The notes under the pieces are model-generated. The model made no database searches. It had not been told where the DNA came from and saw only the letters and a list, made by a program, of their open reading frames with translations. A stretch of DNA of 64,000 nt from Sesamia nonagrioides (lineage: Eukaryota > Arthropoda > Insecta > Lepidoptera > Noctuidae): assembly GCA_017933935.1 (NCBI GenBank), contig JADWQK010000160.1:558001-622000 (forward strand), written 5' to 3'. This document shows positions 46,201 through 57,225 of this stretch, one piece after another. The position numbers and the translations under genes are program-made. Each line of letters starts with the position of its first letter. The first letter of the stretch is position 1.

Positions 46201-47834
46201 AGAATTTTTTTGTATATAGTTTATTATTTTGCTGTTTCTATGATTATGATTAAGTAGTAGTGATCTTCTTGTACAAATGCAAAAAACTGTGCGTACGTTG
46301 CGGATACAAAAGCATAGTACGTTGGACGCCATTGCGAATCCCGTGCCCTTGTGTTGGCGGTACACGTGGATGTAGTGTTTTCCACTCCCGTTGCTGGAAA
46401 ATTATTGTAGCCTCTACGATTTTAATTGGAAACCTTCGGACCATCGGAGTTTAGGCAAATATTCCCGTTTATACTCAAAGGCAACTTTGAGTGAAACACT
46501 CGGGAAAGTAATTTTCTGAATATTTATTTTATTACATTTTTTGGAACGATACCTCGCAAAGCTGCGTGTGTTGCAAGGATTTCTTTATAGAAATTTACTT
46601 CAAGTAGTGGGATCAGCTTACATGAGAATAGCTCATCCTTTAGCATAATAAAGAAAAAGTTTTTATTGAGACTCGTACACACTGCGACACTTCCAAGCTA
46701 TAAATTTCCAGTTTTAGCTGCCCTTACTCACACTATACAATATGTAAAGAAAACCCTGTCCGATCTGTGAAGATATTAATTATGGAATTAAAGCCGGGCT
46801 AAACTTAAAAAAATCCCCCTAAAAAAATAAATATTATTTCGCAAAAAGAGGTAACTTAATACATGTGCAGTAGGCAATACATGCGCGGGCGATGGGCGGC
46901 AGGGTATGGGGCACGACACGGCATCGCTCATAGTGTTGTCACTTTTTTAAAAATGACCAAATTTCGGGGAAGTTGGAATTAATTCGCGGGAAAAAAATAT
47001 TATTTCAAAATTCATTAGTAGGTATTGATTGTCACTATGATGATTACGTAAAATTTTATATTACATGTGTCTACCTAACCCTTATTATCCTTGTGGGTCG
47101 GAGAGGGTTTTCTTGACATATTGTATATGTTTTTCGTTTAATCAGAAGTCACATTATACTGGTTATTTATAACTTGATGTGTAACCATCCGTACAGTAAG
47201 ATCACAAACTTAACACAATCAAAAATAAATATACACCGTTTAAGGCTACTATATATGTAGATTAGATATCAATAGGACTTGAGAACTTACTACACAATGT
47301 AACGCGCGTTTTACTTGTGGTTACGAAGTGTACAAATGCGCTGTAAATATGTGTGAAATCGCAAGAGCAACTCCGGGTGCCGTCTGAAACATAAGCAGAG
47401 TCAGAACAGGGGCCATAGTCTACTATTACAATAGTATCAGAATGGTCAATCATTAACACTCCACTCCATATTAATACAGGTCCAAAGAAAATCGTTTCTA
47501 CTAACGGGTTTTATAATAATAGGAGTACGGCAATGTCATTCTATCACCATTCCATTACGAGACGACTGCGATAATTGATCATTATGAATTTAGCAGATTA
47601 CGAACTTTTAGCACAATGACAATGGAAGCGTGTTAGAGGATTCCCTTTGCGTATTATATATTTATATGTGCTTTTTTTTAAATAATTATAAACTAGTGCT
47701 TGACTGCAATCCCGCCTGATGGTAAGCAGTGACGCAATCGTTGATGGTAAAGCCCACTAGTTTATTAAGCCTATTCACATAAAAAACTTAGGAATAGGAA
47801 GGATGACGGCAGTTGAGCCAGGTAATGCAATGTT

Positions 47835-48227
47835 TTCCTCTCCTTCCGTCTGGTGCAGGTACTCTCCGGCCACGGCTGCTTCGGCAGGTACCTGCACCGG
47901 ATAGGACGAGAGGAGACACCGTCGTGCCACGGTTGCGGCGCGGCGGAGGACACGGCGGAACACACCCTCGCGGTGTGCCCGTCGTCGGCCGTGCCGCGCC
48001 GCGATCTTGTCGCGGCGGTAGGAGGGGACCTCTCGCTGCCCACCATCGTCAGAGAGATGGTGGGGAGCGAGGAGGCTTGGGTGGCGATGGCCTCCTTTTG
48101 CGAGGTCGTGATGTCGCAGAAGGAGGCAGCGGAGCGCGAGCGGGAGGAGGATCCCCTCGCTCCGGCGCTCCGCAGGCGTCGTAGGGGGAGGAGAAGGCGG
48201 GATTTCGCCCGCTTTCTCCCTCCCTGA
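47835..48227 (+). pseudogene. C-terminal fragment of R1-type LINE ORF2
   Basis: About 130 codons uninterrupted to a stop, lacking the endonuclease and the RT core, so it cannot encode active enzyme. The GHGCFGRYLHRIGRE, CHGCGAAEDTAEH and VGSEEAWVAM segments are characteristic of lepidopteran R1/TRAS-like ORF2 C-termini. The frame is intact because the copy is young, not because it is a gene. Confidence 0.88.
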
Positions 48228-48514
48228 GGTGAGCGGCGGGCGTGAGGCCGACGCCCGCCTTACATCGCTCACCATGCGGGAGCCACGGCCCCTCCCTAGG
48301 AGGGGCAATTGAGGGCCCGCCTTGCTAGGCGGGTTTCGCCGGCGGGGAAGAGGTAGCTGAGGCTGCGCTAGTGTCCCTCTCCCCCGCCACTATGGCGATG
48401 CCGGAGTGCCGCTGTGGGTTTAGTGGGTATTCCCGGCTTCGGCTGGGCGAGTCCCACACACGCCCTTCGGGGTACGGTGCGTAAATGCATTACCACAGCG
48501 TCAAAAAAAAAAAA
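47835..48514 (+). mobile_element. 5'-truncated R1-clade LINE insertion with poly-A tail
   Basis: A GC-rich block in AT-rich surroundings. The frame is open from 47835 to 48227 and encodes the C-terminal end of an R1-type reverse transcriptase: a SFRLVQVLSGHGCFGRYLH segment, then a CCHC zinc motif (CHGC, eight residues, H, four residues, C), then a basic tail of arginines. A 3' UTR and a 12-A tail follow (48503-48514). It is flanked by a 14-bp duplication ggtaatgcaatgtt (47821-47834 and 48515-48528). Copy 1 of the tandem duplication holds the empty site (42104-42117). The insertion therefore came after the duplication and split Repeat D. Confidence 0.92.
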
Positions 48515-49430
48515 GGTAATGCAATGTTAAACCCAAGACCAACACGACCAAACGATGCTGCGCTAGAGGGAGATTGATCTGGAGACTCTCCACGACGAAG
48601 CTTCCGACATATCAACATTTGGCGCATCGTACCCGTCACACATCGCAACACAATTACTGCTCAGACCCGTCCTCCGTACGGCTTCACCAGACATCATGCC
48701 GGAACACGACGAATCGCTTGGCGGCAAGACTTTGTCTGATGGGTGGTAACTTCTTCCGGCAGCCTATGTTATGGCCTACCACCGAGAAAACTAACGCTAC
48801 TCTGCTTTACATAATCTTTTCAGCGCGTCTGTACACTTGTAACCACAAGAAAAGCGCTCGTCGCTTCGTGAGATAATAATATTAGCTTACATTGACAGTC
48901 AATGCTTCACTGGTCACTGCAACAACTCTACCAATGGTGACCGGTTATTTACCCCTATAATGCGTTGTACTAAAGAACTACAGATATCAACTTTTTGCTA
49001 CCAACAGTCGCGCAGTAGCGCCACTAGGAAAACCACAAGTTTTTTATACTGGTATGGTATCTAGTTAGGGTTCAGTAGTCATAGAAATATCTTCACAACA
49101 TGGTCTTTTGAAATAGATTACGTCAATATTTAGGTGACGCTTGCCTACACCAATCTATGAATTGACTTTCCATTAATATTTATATGAGGCGGCCCGGCCG
49201 ATAAATAATAAATTAAATAGTGCGCAAATGACGGTTGACGCATCCCAAAATAGTAACTTTCATTTTTTATAAAGCATTACTTTATACTAGGGATTTGTTC
49301 CTGTATCGAGGGTGCGTTCAAAATCATAGATAGAGATTTGATGACATATATCTATTGGTATTTTGGCCGTAAGACCTATTGGTCATACTGCTATATTTAG
49401 CAGTGTTTTTGTTTTAGTTTAAGCGACACC

Positions 49431-49501
49431 ACCACACCTTCTCTGTATGAGAGGAGACCTGTGCCCAGCAGTGGGATAATAAAAAAAGGTTGATGATGGT
49501 G
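49431..49501 (+). mobile_element. SINE-B 3' fragment (duplication copy 2)
   Basis: Duplicate of 42983-43051 with one or two substitutions. Confidence 0.75.
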
Positions 49502-49512
49502 ATTACACCAAC

Positions 49513-49796
49513 ATCATCATCATCATCCCAGCGTTAATCCCAGTCGCATCCAAAGCCTTGTCAGCTTTGGAGTCTGGGGTCCGCTTTACCAGTCCAACTG
49601 CTGATATGGCTAAACTTCGATATTTTCCGTGAAGCGACTGCCGTCTGACCTCCACAACCCGAAGGCGACATCGAAGCATTGCAGTTAGACCAACTGTTGG
49701 ACTTTTGAGGGCTCCAACTACCCGTAACGACTGCCACTAGATGTTCGTATGGCAACCGGGACCAACGGCTTAACGTGCTTTCCGAGGGACGACCAG
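49513..49796 (-). mobile_element. SINE-A, 5'-truncated (duplication copy 2)
   Basis: Duplicate of 43066-43349 with the same flanking target duplication, so this SINE was present before the segment duplicated. Confidence 0.85.
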
Positions 49797-51009
49797 GTGA
49801 TGACACCAACGATGGAATTAAATCAGGAATAGGTTTAGATTTTGGTCAAGTGGTACTGCCTGCAAGTGGAACTGCTGAGCATAAGGCAATCTGAATCCTT
49901 TTGAAAGTTATGGTAAACCCATAGCTTCATAATGTTCGAAAAATTCGTCTTATCAACAACGTATTTAATGGAATGAATGCATTTGACCTGTCAAAATAAA
50001 AGCCATTGCTACTGATACTGTTTTACGCAATTATACTGCAGGGTCGGGCAAAGAGAAATTGGGTTTTTTCATCTGGCATTCCTTAGTAGCAGCCCACATT
50101 CTGTATTTGTACCCGATTGATGGCAATAGGCTTACACCATATTAATATGGGACTTCAAAAAGGGGTCTACTATAGGTACTTACATCTCACTCAACGTGAC
50201 CTTTTGGCAAAACTTGCGACAAGAATGTATGGTTAATACGGAACTCCTATACTCGATTCACATCTTCCTTTCTTAAACATTTCGCGGCTTTCATTAGTCA
50301 TCAGGCCGCGTTCTACCTCGTTGGAATCTCGTCAAGTATTCGGTTAACGAACATACCGTACATATGTTAATAATTTTAAATAGTCCTTATGCCGCAGTAC
50401 CTTTTGAAAGTTTCTTTTTTAGGTCATTTTTTGTTGTACCACAATTACTTCGAATGTACAGTATTTTGCTCGTACGAAAGGTTCTTGAAAAGAGATGTGT
50501 GATCTTTTGTGTAAGATGTATTTTAATTTTGCAGTATTATATGTATATTCTTTTTTGTTTTTTGAAAACAAACTTTTATGCTTTTTTCTTTGTTGAACAT
50601 GTCCAACTCTGAGCAGCACACAACATAAATCATATACAGATTTCGATCTGCTGATACTTAAGACTACCATATATGTATATTGATGTATTAATGTCATGTC
50701 ATATTTATAACATAAACTTACGAAACGAGTTCTCATAGACTTCATGCAGTCATGCCTTATTTCTTATTAGCTTAATGCACACGGTATCAATACTAGTTTT
50801 TTTTTCATGTATATTTCGCAGACACGTATCAATAACTGAACACGATAAAAAATAACAGATTATCTGAACTCTTATTTCAAGGTTCAACACCACTAGCGGT
50901 CTTTCACCCAAATAAACCATATTTTTGTTATTTTAATTTGTTAAGGTTTACAACATGTCTTGTAATTAATGCAGACCACCAGACACCTCCAACGGATTTT
51001 TTTAAATAA

Positions 51010-51500
51010 CATGGTTTTTTTTTTTATTTAATTTTGTAATTATAATTTATTTATACTTAGCTAAAACGGTACAAAACCAACTACATTAACTAACACAGAG
51101 ACAAACAATTACATTAATTAACTTAAAAACTACCACTAAAACTAACATGAAATAGTGGACTCTCTCGCATACTTTCTTTCACAGAAGACCATACTCGCAT
51201 AAGCTTCTTCCATTCATCCGCAAACACGTCACATTCAGGGTTGGCCATCAGAAGGGCATTCAGCACTTTTAGGGTACGACAGACCGGGGATTCAGCTCTG
51301 GCTACCGTTTTTGCGGGGAGTTGCGCAAAAAGATTGTGCCTGCGCCTTTGACGATGGCCGACATATTTGTCAGGCACAAATAGTCGGCAGCAAAGACCAT
51401 GGAGCTCTGGGCAAACTACGTCCCCGTAATGTCTCACAAGCTACGGTAAGCTGGTCAAAGCCTCTTCTCACTTCCAAAGAGTTAAATCCCAACATCCCTA
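51010..51500 (-). pseudogene. LINE-K C-terminal fragment (copy 2), uninterrupted but frameshifted
   Basis: Same fragment as in copy 1, without the CR1-like insertion. The upstream part reads NSLEVRRGFDQLTVACETL on the minus strand and would continue into the copy 1 frame. A small deletion around 51414-51420 (cgtagtttgccc versus cgtatagactgccc in copy 1) shifts the frame here. Confidence 0.65.
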
Positions 51501-51591
51501 AGAGATAGTTGGTGGGTACATAAAGGGAAAAAAATGGTATAACCTCTGGAAGAGGTGTCTATGATGATTGTAGGGGATAATTGTGGTCACA

Positions 51592-51811
51592 TCTATTCTA
51601 ATATATAAAGCTGAAGAGTTTGTTTGTTTGTTTGAACGCGCTTATCTGAGGAACTATGTATCCGATTTGAAAAATTCTTTTGCGTTGGATAGCTCATTAA
51701 TGCAGGAAGGCTTTAGGCTCTAATTAACATCACGCTGCGACCAATACGAGCGGAGCATATAAAATAAAACATATCGAAACCTATGCGGATGAAACCGCGA
51801 GCCGCAGCTAG
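51592..51811 (+). mobile_element. Non-autonomous Helitron, family H2 (duplication copy 2)
   Basis: Duplicate of 45392-45609 with several substitutions; TC start and CTAG end retained. Confidence 0.8.
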
Positions 51812-52087
51812 ATAGAAATATATGTAAATGTATGCACACAGTCGCAATGTAATAATTACTTCATACATTTTTGTTTGTTTTGACTGTACAGCGAAAGTTT
51901 TTTTTTACATTACAAAAATCGCCGAAATGATATATTTAAGGTGGTGATAACTGAGATGATAGAAACACAAGTTAAAGGCCATATATCTCATAAATCAGTA
52001 GAATACCAATACTGCAAGAATTATTTTTATCACAGTATAATGTTGAGGTACTAGCTTTTTGGCGTCACCCAGAATCTTTTTGTATAT

Positions 52088-52423
52088 CATCATCATCCCA
52101 GCGTTAATCCCAGTCGCATCCGAAGCCTTTTTCAGCTATTGGAGTCTGGGGTCCGCTTTACCAGTCCAACTGCTGATATGGCTAAACTTCGACATTTTCC
52201 GTGAAGCGACTGCCGTCTGACCTCCACAACCCGAAGGCGACATCGAAGCATTGCAGTTGACCAATTGTTGGACTTTTTGAGGGCTCCAACAACCCTTTAA
52301 CGACTGCCACTAGATGTTCGTATGGCAACCGGGACCAACGGCTTAACGTGCTTTCCGAGGCACGACCAGACCAGTGCAAATATTCATATTCATGCATACA
52401 AATACTTGCACTGTGCGGAACCT
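52088..52423 (-). mobile_element. SINE-A lacking its tRNA head (duplication copy 2)
   Basis: Duplicate of 45866-46200. The target duplication is still visible with one substitution (52071-52087 and 52424-52440). Confidence 0.88.
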
Positions 52424-52737
52424 AGAATTTTTTTGTATATATTTTATTATTTTGCTGTTTCTATGATTATGATTAAGTAGTAGTGATCTTCTTGTACAAA
52501 TGCAAAAACTGTGCGTACGTTGTGGATACAAAAGCATAATACGTTGGAATTTGCAAACGTAAATACAAATGGAAACCGAAATTTATAAATAATAATTTAC
52601 CAACAACACAGTCGGAACCGATATCTGAAACCGCAAAACGATCGACGTTTCCATTTCCATTACCTAATAGAAATCGGTTCACTAGATTTTCCATACATAA
52701 AGCAAGGATAAACAAGCTGAAGCAGGAATTACCTATA

Positions 52738-52975
52738 GCTCACATAATACGCGCAAACTGAAGTGGTAATGGGCTGGCCATATAAGCTTTAGAACCGATG
52801 AGAATAGGAATAAGACACGTTCTTGACTGGAGACCGCGTATCGGTAAACGTACTCTGGGACGCCCTCAGGCTACGTGGAGCGACGATCTTCGCAGGATAG
52901 GTAGCAGCTGGATGAAAGTTGCCTAGAATATACTTGAACGACGTGTAGTAGGAGAGAGAGGTCTATAGCCAACCA
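52738..52975 (+). pseudogene. RTE-type LINE C-terminal fragment, degenerate
   Basis: Reads in broken frames LKW.WAGH, then DWRPRIGKRTLGRPQATW and SDDLRRIGSSWMKVA, the C-terminal zone of RTE ORF2. Stops and indels are present. Confidence 0.7.
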
Positions 52976-53017
52976 CATATCATTAAATGGTTCTTCGCTT
53001 TATCATCGTCATCTGGT

Positions 53018-53230
53018 AGCCTTAACAATATGTAAAGAAAATCCTGTCCAATCCGTGAAGGTATTGTTAAGTGATTCTAGTAATGCCTACAAAGCCAGGC
53101 TAAACTTTTTTAAGTTTAGCCTGGCTCCTAAAAAACTCCTAAAAAAATAAATACTGTTGCGCAATAGCGACGTAACTTAATAAATGTGCGATAGGCAATA
53201 CATGCGCGGGTGAAGGGGGGCAGGGCACGT
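53018..53230 (+). repeat. Diverged third partial copy of the tandem unit
   Basis: aatatgtaaagaaaatcctg, then the aaataaata block and taggcaatacatgcgcggg parallel 40955-41120 and 46735-46880, in the same order and orientation but much more diverged. It lies about 470 bp after the end of copy 2. It contains a hairpin that the other copies lack. Confidence 0.75.
53093..53126. repeat. Perfect 15-bp-arm hairpin
   Basis: agccaggctaaactt, four T, aagtttagcctggct. In the related copies only one arm (gccgggctaaactt) is present, so an inverted duplication arose here. Confidence 0.9.
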
Positions 53231-53756
53231 GTGAGTGACCTGGTGGACCAGCTCTCAGCTGTATCTACTTATATGTTCCTCGTACATTCTAATAGAAGTT
53301 TCCCGCATTCGATTATTTGATTTCATTGAATCAGGTAAAGCCGTATAAAGTTTTGCTCTCATTACCACTCCTAACTAGGCCTAAAATATACAACTGTCGG
53401 GAAAAACAGATACTCTATGTACAGCCAATAAATTCTCCATTGTTTTAGGAGTTTTTCATTCATCTTAGTCTGAATGAAGCTTCAAACGTATAGCTACAGA
53501 CAGAACAACTAGAAATGGGCCGAGTACGTCTTCCATTGAAGTGGTTCTCGTGATAGATTTGACACCGATCTGTCTTCGGTTACATTGACGAAGTTTTAAG
53601 CGATCGGTTGTGGACTGTTGAAAAGCATTCGTGAAAAGTTTAACTATGACTAATATTTTAACTTTTCATGAATGCTTTCCAACATATGTATAATTATGCA
53701 ATTGATTTTTATTTATAGTGGTAGAGTAGCGAAAATCATAAGCTACACTATTTGCC

Positions 53757-53868
53757 AAAATGTCGAAGCTTAGCCATATCAGCAGTTGGACTGGTAAAGC
53801 GGGCCCCAGACTCCAAAGCTGAAAAAGGCTTCGAATGCGACTGGGATTAACGCTGGGATGATGATGAC
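53757..53868 (+). mobile_element. SINE-A 3' end fragment
   Basis: aaaatgtcgaagcttagcca to a gggatgatgatga tail. 5'-truncated. Confidence 0.75.
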
Positions 53869-54539
53869 ACTATTTGCCTAAATACTGCAGCATGCTTAGC
53901 AAAAACAGCAACACCCTATTGCGTAATCGATTCTGCTAATCCATTGCTTTCTATGTTCGGTAAAATTGGCTGCTCAACAAAATAAATATCGCAATGAAAT
54001 GAAATCCACTGGCCCTATTACTGTGTTACGTAGTTACCATACAGATTTGATTAATGCCTTTTTAGAAACCTAATCATTGATACTTGGAATTATCGCCTCG
54101 ATTGGGACAATTTTCTATTAGGTTGTTAGCGCGAAGTTGTCTTATGCCATAGGATATTCCATTATATAAACATCACAACTCAGGGAACTGTCATTGCACC
54201 ACATATCAAGCCTATGCCTGTCCATTAGAAAAATAATGACGTGATAATGTACTGAACATTGACAGAATAAATTGACAAATAAACGCCCAAGTTTCCTATT
54301 GCTGAAGTCCATACAATACACGTATTATTTGACACCAATGTGACGTATCGTTTGACATCAATTTGCTGTAGGTATCCAGTTTGACGGACGCGGCAACAAG
54401 GTCGAATAGAATGCGTTATGAAAGTTTAATTGATTTCCTATTCTGGGAACTTGTTTGTGAATGTTCAGGCCTTAGAGGTTCAGGTTTTAGAAGTCGTACA
54501 CGTGAGACTCGATCACATCAGGGAAGTATGGCACAAATG

Positions 54540-55085
54540 GGGGATGGCGTACAAAGCACAGGTCCGCTCGTGTGTGGAGTACTGCAGTCACATTTGGGCT
54601 GGTGTTGCGAAATGTCACCTGGCTACTTTAGATTCAGTGGAGAGGCGTGCGAAGAGGCTGATTAGGGACCCAGATTTACCTCGAAACGGCTTCCAAAGCC
54701 TGAAGCACAGGCGTAGAGTAGCCAGCCTTTCGGTCTTCTATAGGATGCATTCTGCTGAGTGTGCAAGGGAATTGCATGATTTAATTCCCCCATCTCCGTT
54801 CCACCATCGGACGACCAGTCGTACGGCGACTTTCCACCCTCACGTTGTTAACACCACTACGATCCGGACGAAGCGTTTTGCTTCCTCTTTTATTCCGCGT
54901 ACATCGAGGGACTGGAACAATTTGCCAGCGGCAGTGTTTCCGTCACACTGCAATTTGAGTGTCTTCAAGGCTAGAGTGAATAGGCTCTTAATAAACTAGC
55001 GCGCTTTACCATCAACGATCGCATCACTGCTTACCATCAGGCGGGATTGTGGTCAAGCGCTAGTTTAAACATTACAAAAATAAAA
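54540..55085 (+). pseudogene. LINE-J C-terminus and 3' tail
   Basis: An uninterrupted frame to the stop at 54997-54999: YKAQVRSCVEYCSHIWAG, LDSVERRAKRLI, HDLIPPSPFHHRTT, PRTSRDWNNLPAAVFPS, FKARVNRLLIN. The tail (54985-55070) ends A-rich. The RT core is missing. Confidence 0.88.
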
Positions 55086-56090
55086 TAGCGTATACTCAGC
55101 GGTGAGTAGAACACTACTGTCGATGATAATGATGATGATGCAAATATAACTTTACGCTTTTGTCCGATAGGGATAGGCAGAAACTACTTTAGAGGCGTGA
55201 GAAACATGGAGTAAACTTCACTCATCTTGCATAGAAAAGGGAGGATCCTCCGACCAGACAGGTGTTATTGTTATGTCTGGCGGGCACTTGCCCCACGGTT
55301 GATGTTGGGAAGTTGTATGTATGCTAATTGCATGGTAAAGTCTGCTTGCGTCATTACTCCATACACGATTCCCTTTGTTTCCCTGGTACACAGCAACACT
55401 GACTGGCGGCAGAATTGTAATATATTTGGTAGTAGTAGTAGTAATATAGGTACTTCCTCGGACGAGGGTCTTTACTTGGAGCTCCACTACACTACTACTC
55501 ACGTAAAGTCATTTTCATAGCATATCTATACCAACCTAAATGGATTCCACCAAGAATTCGTCGACCGGTTTGGCGCCATCATTAGCGTCCATCAAGTTCC
55601 TGTAACGTGCAGATGACAGCACACGCAGGACATGATACTACGTCCCAATCATGTCCCAACGTTCGTAGTTCATAGTTTTGTGCGTCATATTACATCTGAC
55701 GTCTTTATAGTAGCGTCATAGTTCACTTATTTAAAGCGCTATTCTAGGTTTATTACAAACCGTTATCGAAACTATCATGATGGCAATATATTGATATTAT
55801 TCGTCACACCTATCCAACCCTAGGGAAATTAGACTTTCACAGAACATTATTATGTTATCAGTGTACACAGAGCCCATTTCATATTAAAATATAATCGATA
55901 TTTCGTCTCTCGCAGTCCTACGTCCTATTAATATTATAAACGTGAAATTACTGAACGGATGAAATTTGGTCCACAGATGGTTTATAACCGGAATTAAGAA
56001 ATAGGTTTTCGGGATCGAAACTTATTTGAATGAAATCGCTGAGCGCTTATAGGGTATGCAACCAGCAACCAATGACATTTTCGATCTTAT
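55086..56090. other. Noncoding stretch
   Basis: A gtagtagtagtaat microsatellite at 55430-55445 and a decayed Helitron-like zone (55925-56030, attaatattataaacgtgaa). Nothing else recognised. Confidence 0.45.
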
Positions 56091-56105
56091 GCTTTGCTAA
56101 AATAT

Positions 56106-56478
56106 CGACAGCCTCCGTGGCGTAGCGGTAGCGACCGCGGCCGCTGGGCAAAGAAGCGCTGGTTCGATCCCCGCGCAGTGCAAATATTTGTATGCATGAT
56201 TATGAGATGATATTTGCACTGGTCTGGTCGTGCCTCGGAAAGCACGTTAAGCTGCTGGTCCCAGTCGTTACAGGTTGTTGGAGCCCTCAAGAGTCCAACG
56301 ATTGGTCTAACTGCAATGCTTCGATATTGCCTTCGGGTTGTAGAGGTCAGACGGCAGTCGCTTCACGGAAAATACCGAAGTTTAGCCAAAATCAACAGTT
56401 AGACTGGTAAAGCGGACTCCAGACTCTAAAGCTGAAAAAACTTGGGATGCGACTGGGGTTAACGCTGAGATGGTGATG
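56106..56478 (+). mobile_element. SINE-A, full length with target duplication
   Basis: Head cgacagcctccgtggcgtag, B box ggttcgatccccg, hairpin, body (with a short internal deletion) and a gatggtgatg end. Flanked by gctttgctaaaatat (56091-56105) and gctttgataaaatat (56479-56493). Confidence 0.88.
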
Positions 56479-56639
56479 GCTTTGATAAAATATGACTCCC
56501 AGTAATGCAATACTTGTCAGAAAAACCCTGAAATTGTCTGTGAGTGAACCGCACTCGGAAATGCATATTACGTTAGAGATATTATGTTATTACATTCTAC
56601 TAAAAAGTATATGAAAATGTTTTTGAGGATTTATGGTTG

Positions 56640-56803
56640 TTTTTTACTCTTACACACAAAAACTAAACGGATTTGGATAAAATTTGGAACACAGATAGTT
56701 TATCACCAGGATTAACATAATATTTTTTTTACATTTCATCCCGATATTTCCACGGTATCAAAATCAAAACTTATGCGAATGAAAGCACGGGGTGCTGCTA
56801 GTA
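56640..56803 (+). mobile_element. Degenerate Helitron-like fragment
   Basis: aaactaaacggatttggata, aatttggaacacagatagtt and a ctgctag end resemble family H1, without a clear start. Confidence 0.45.
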
Positions 56804-56852
56804 ATAGGTATAGTATGTAGTACTAATTCTCGTGTAAACTAGTTTTTAATTA

Positions 56853-57225
56853 ATTAATTATAAACTAGTGCTTGACCGCAATCCCGCCTGATGGTAAGCA
56901 GAGATTCAATCGGTGATGGTAAAGCGCGCTAGTTTATTAAGCCTATTCACTTAAAAAAACTGAGTAAATAAGAAGGAAGACGGCAGTTGAGCGAGGTAAT
57001 GCAATGTTAAACCGAACAACACGACCAACGATGTTGCACCAGAGGGAGATTGAACAACATTTGGTGAATCGTACCCGGCACACATCGCAACACAACTGCT
57101 TAGAGCCGTCCTCCGGCTCTACCAGACAGCATGACACGAAACACGACGAATCGCTTGGCGGCAAGACTTTGTCTGGTGGGTGGTCACTTCTGCCGGCAGC
57201 CAATATCATGGCCTCAAATGCATTT
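56853..57225 (-). repeat. Repeat D
   Basis: aattataaactagtgcttga at the left, gatgttgcaccagagggaga in the body, shorter than the other copies by an internal deletion. Confidence 0.8.

Larger units (their letters stand above)
40547..46326. repeat. Tandem segmental duplication, copy 1 (about 5.8 kb)
   Basis: Begins gccattgcgaatcccgtg and ends acgttgga. It is colinear with 46328-52548, with only scattered substitutions and small indels. It contains Repeat D (41957-42450), a SINE-B tail, a truncated SINE-A (43066-43349), LINE-K (44549-44978 and 45241-45310), a Helitron (45392-45609) and another SINE-A (45866-46200). A CR1-like LINE end (44979-45235) is private to this copy. No host gene is recognised in the unit. 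Confidence 0.95.
47673..48880 (-). repeat. Repeat D, copy 2, split by the R1-clade LINE
   Basis: Two halves, 47673-47834 and 48529-48880, match 41957-42450 and are separated by the LINE insertion. The GC-rich minus-strand frames across 47771-48308 are shadows of the inserted LINE. Confidence 0.82.
46328..52548. repeat. Tandem segmental duplication, copy 2 (about 6.2 kb)
   Basis: Direct repeat of 40547-46326, separated from it by one base. It is longer mainly because of the private R1-clade LINE (47835-48514 plus target duplication). A small extra piece near 49957-49981 is also absent from copy 1. The end (acgttgga, 52541-52548) matches the end of copy 1 and then the sequence diverges. Confidence 0.95.

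Noticed and set aside
47775..48308. 177-codon minus frame in GC-rich sequence
   Set aside because: Shadow of the R1-clade LINE C-terminus on the opposite strand, produced by high GC.
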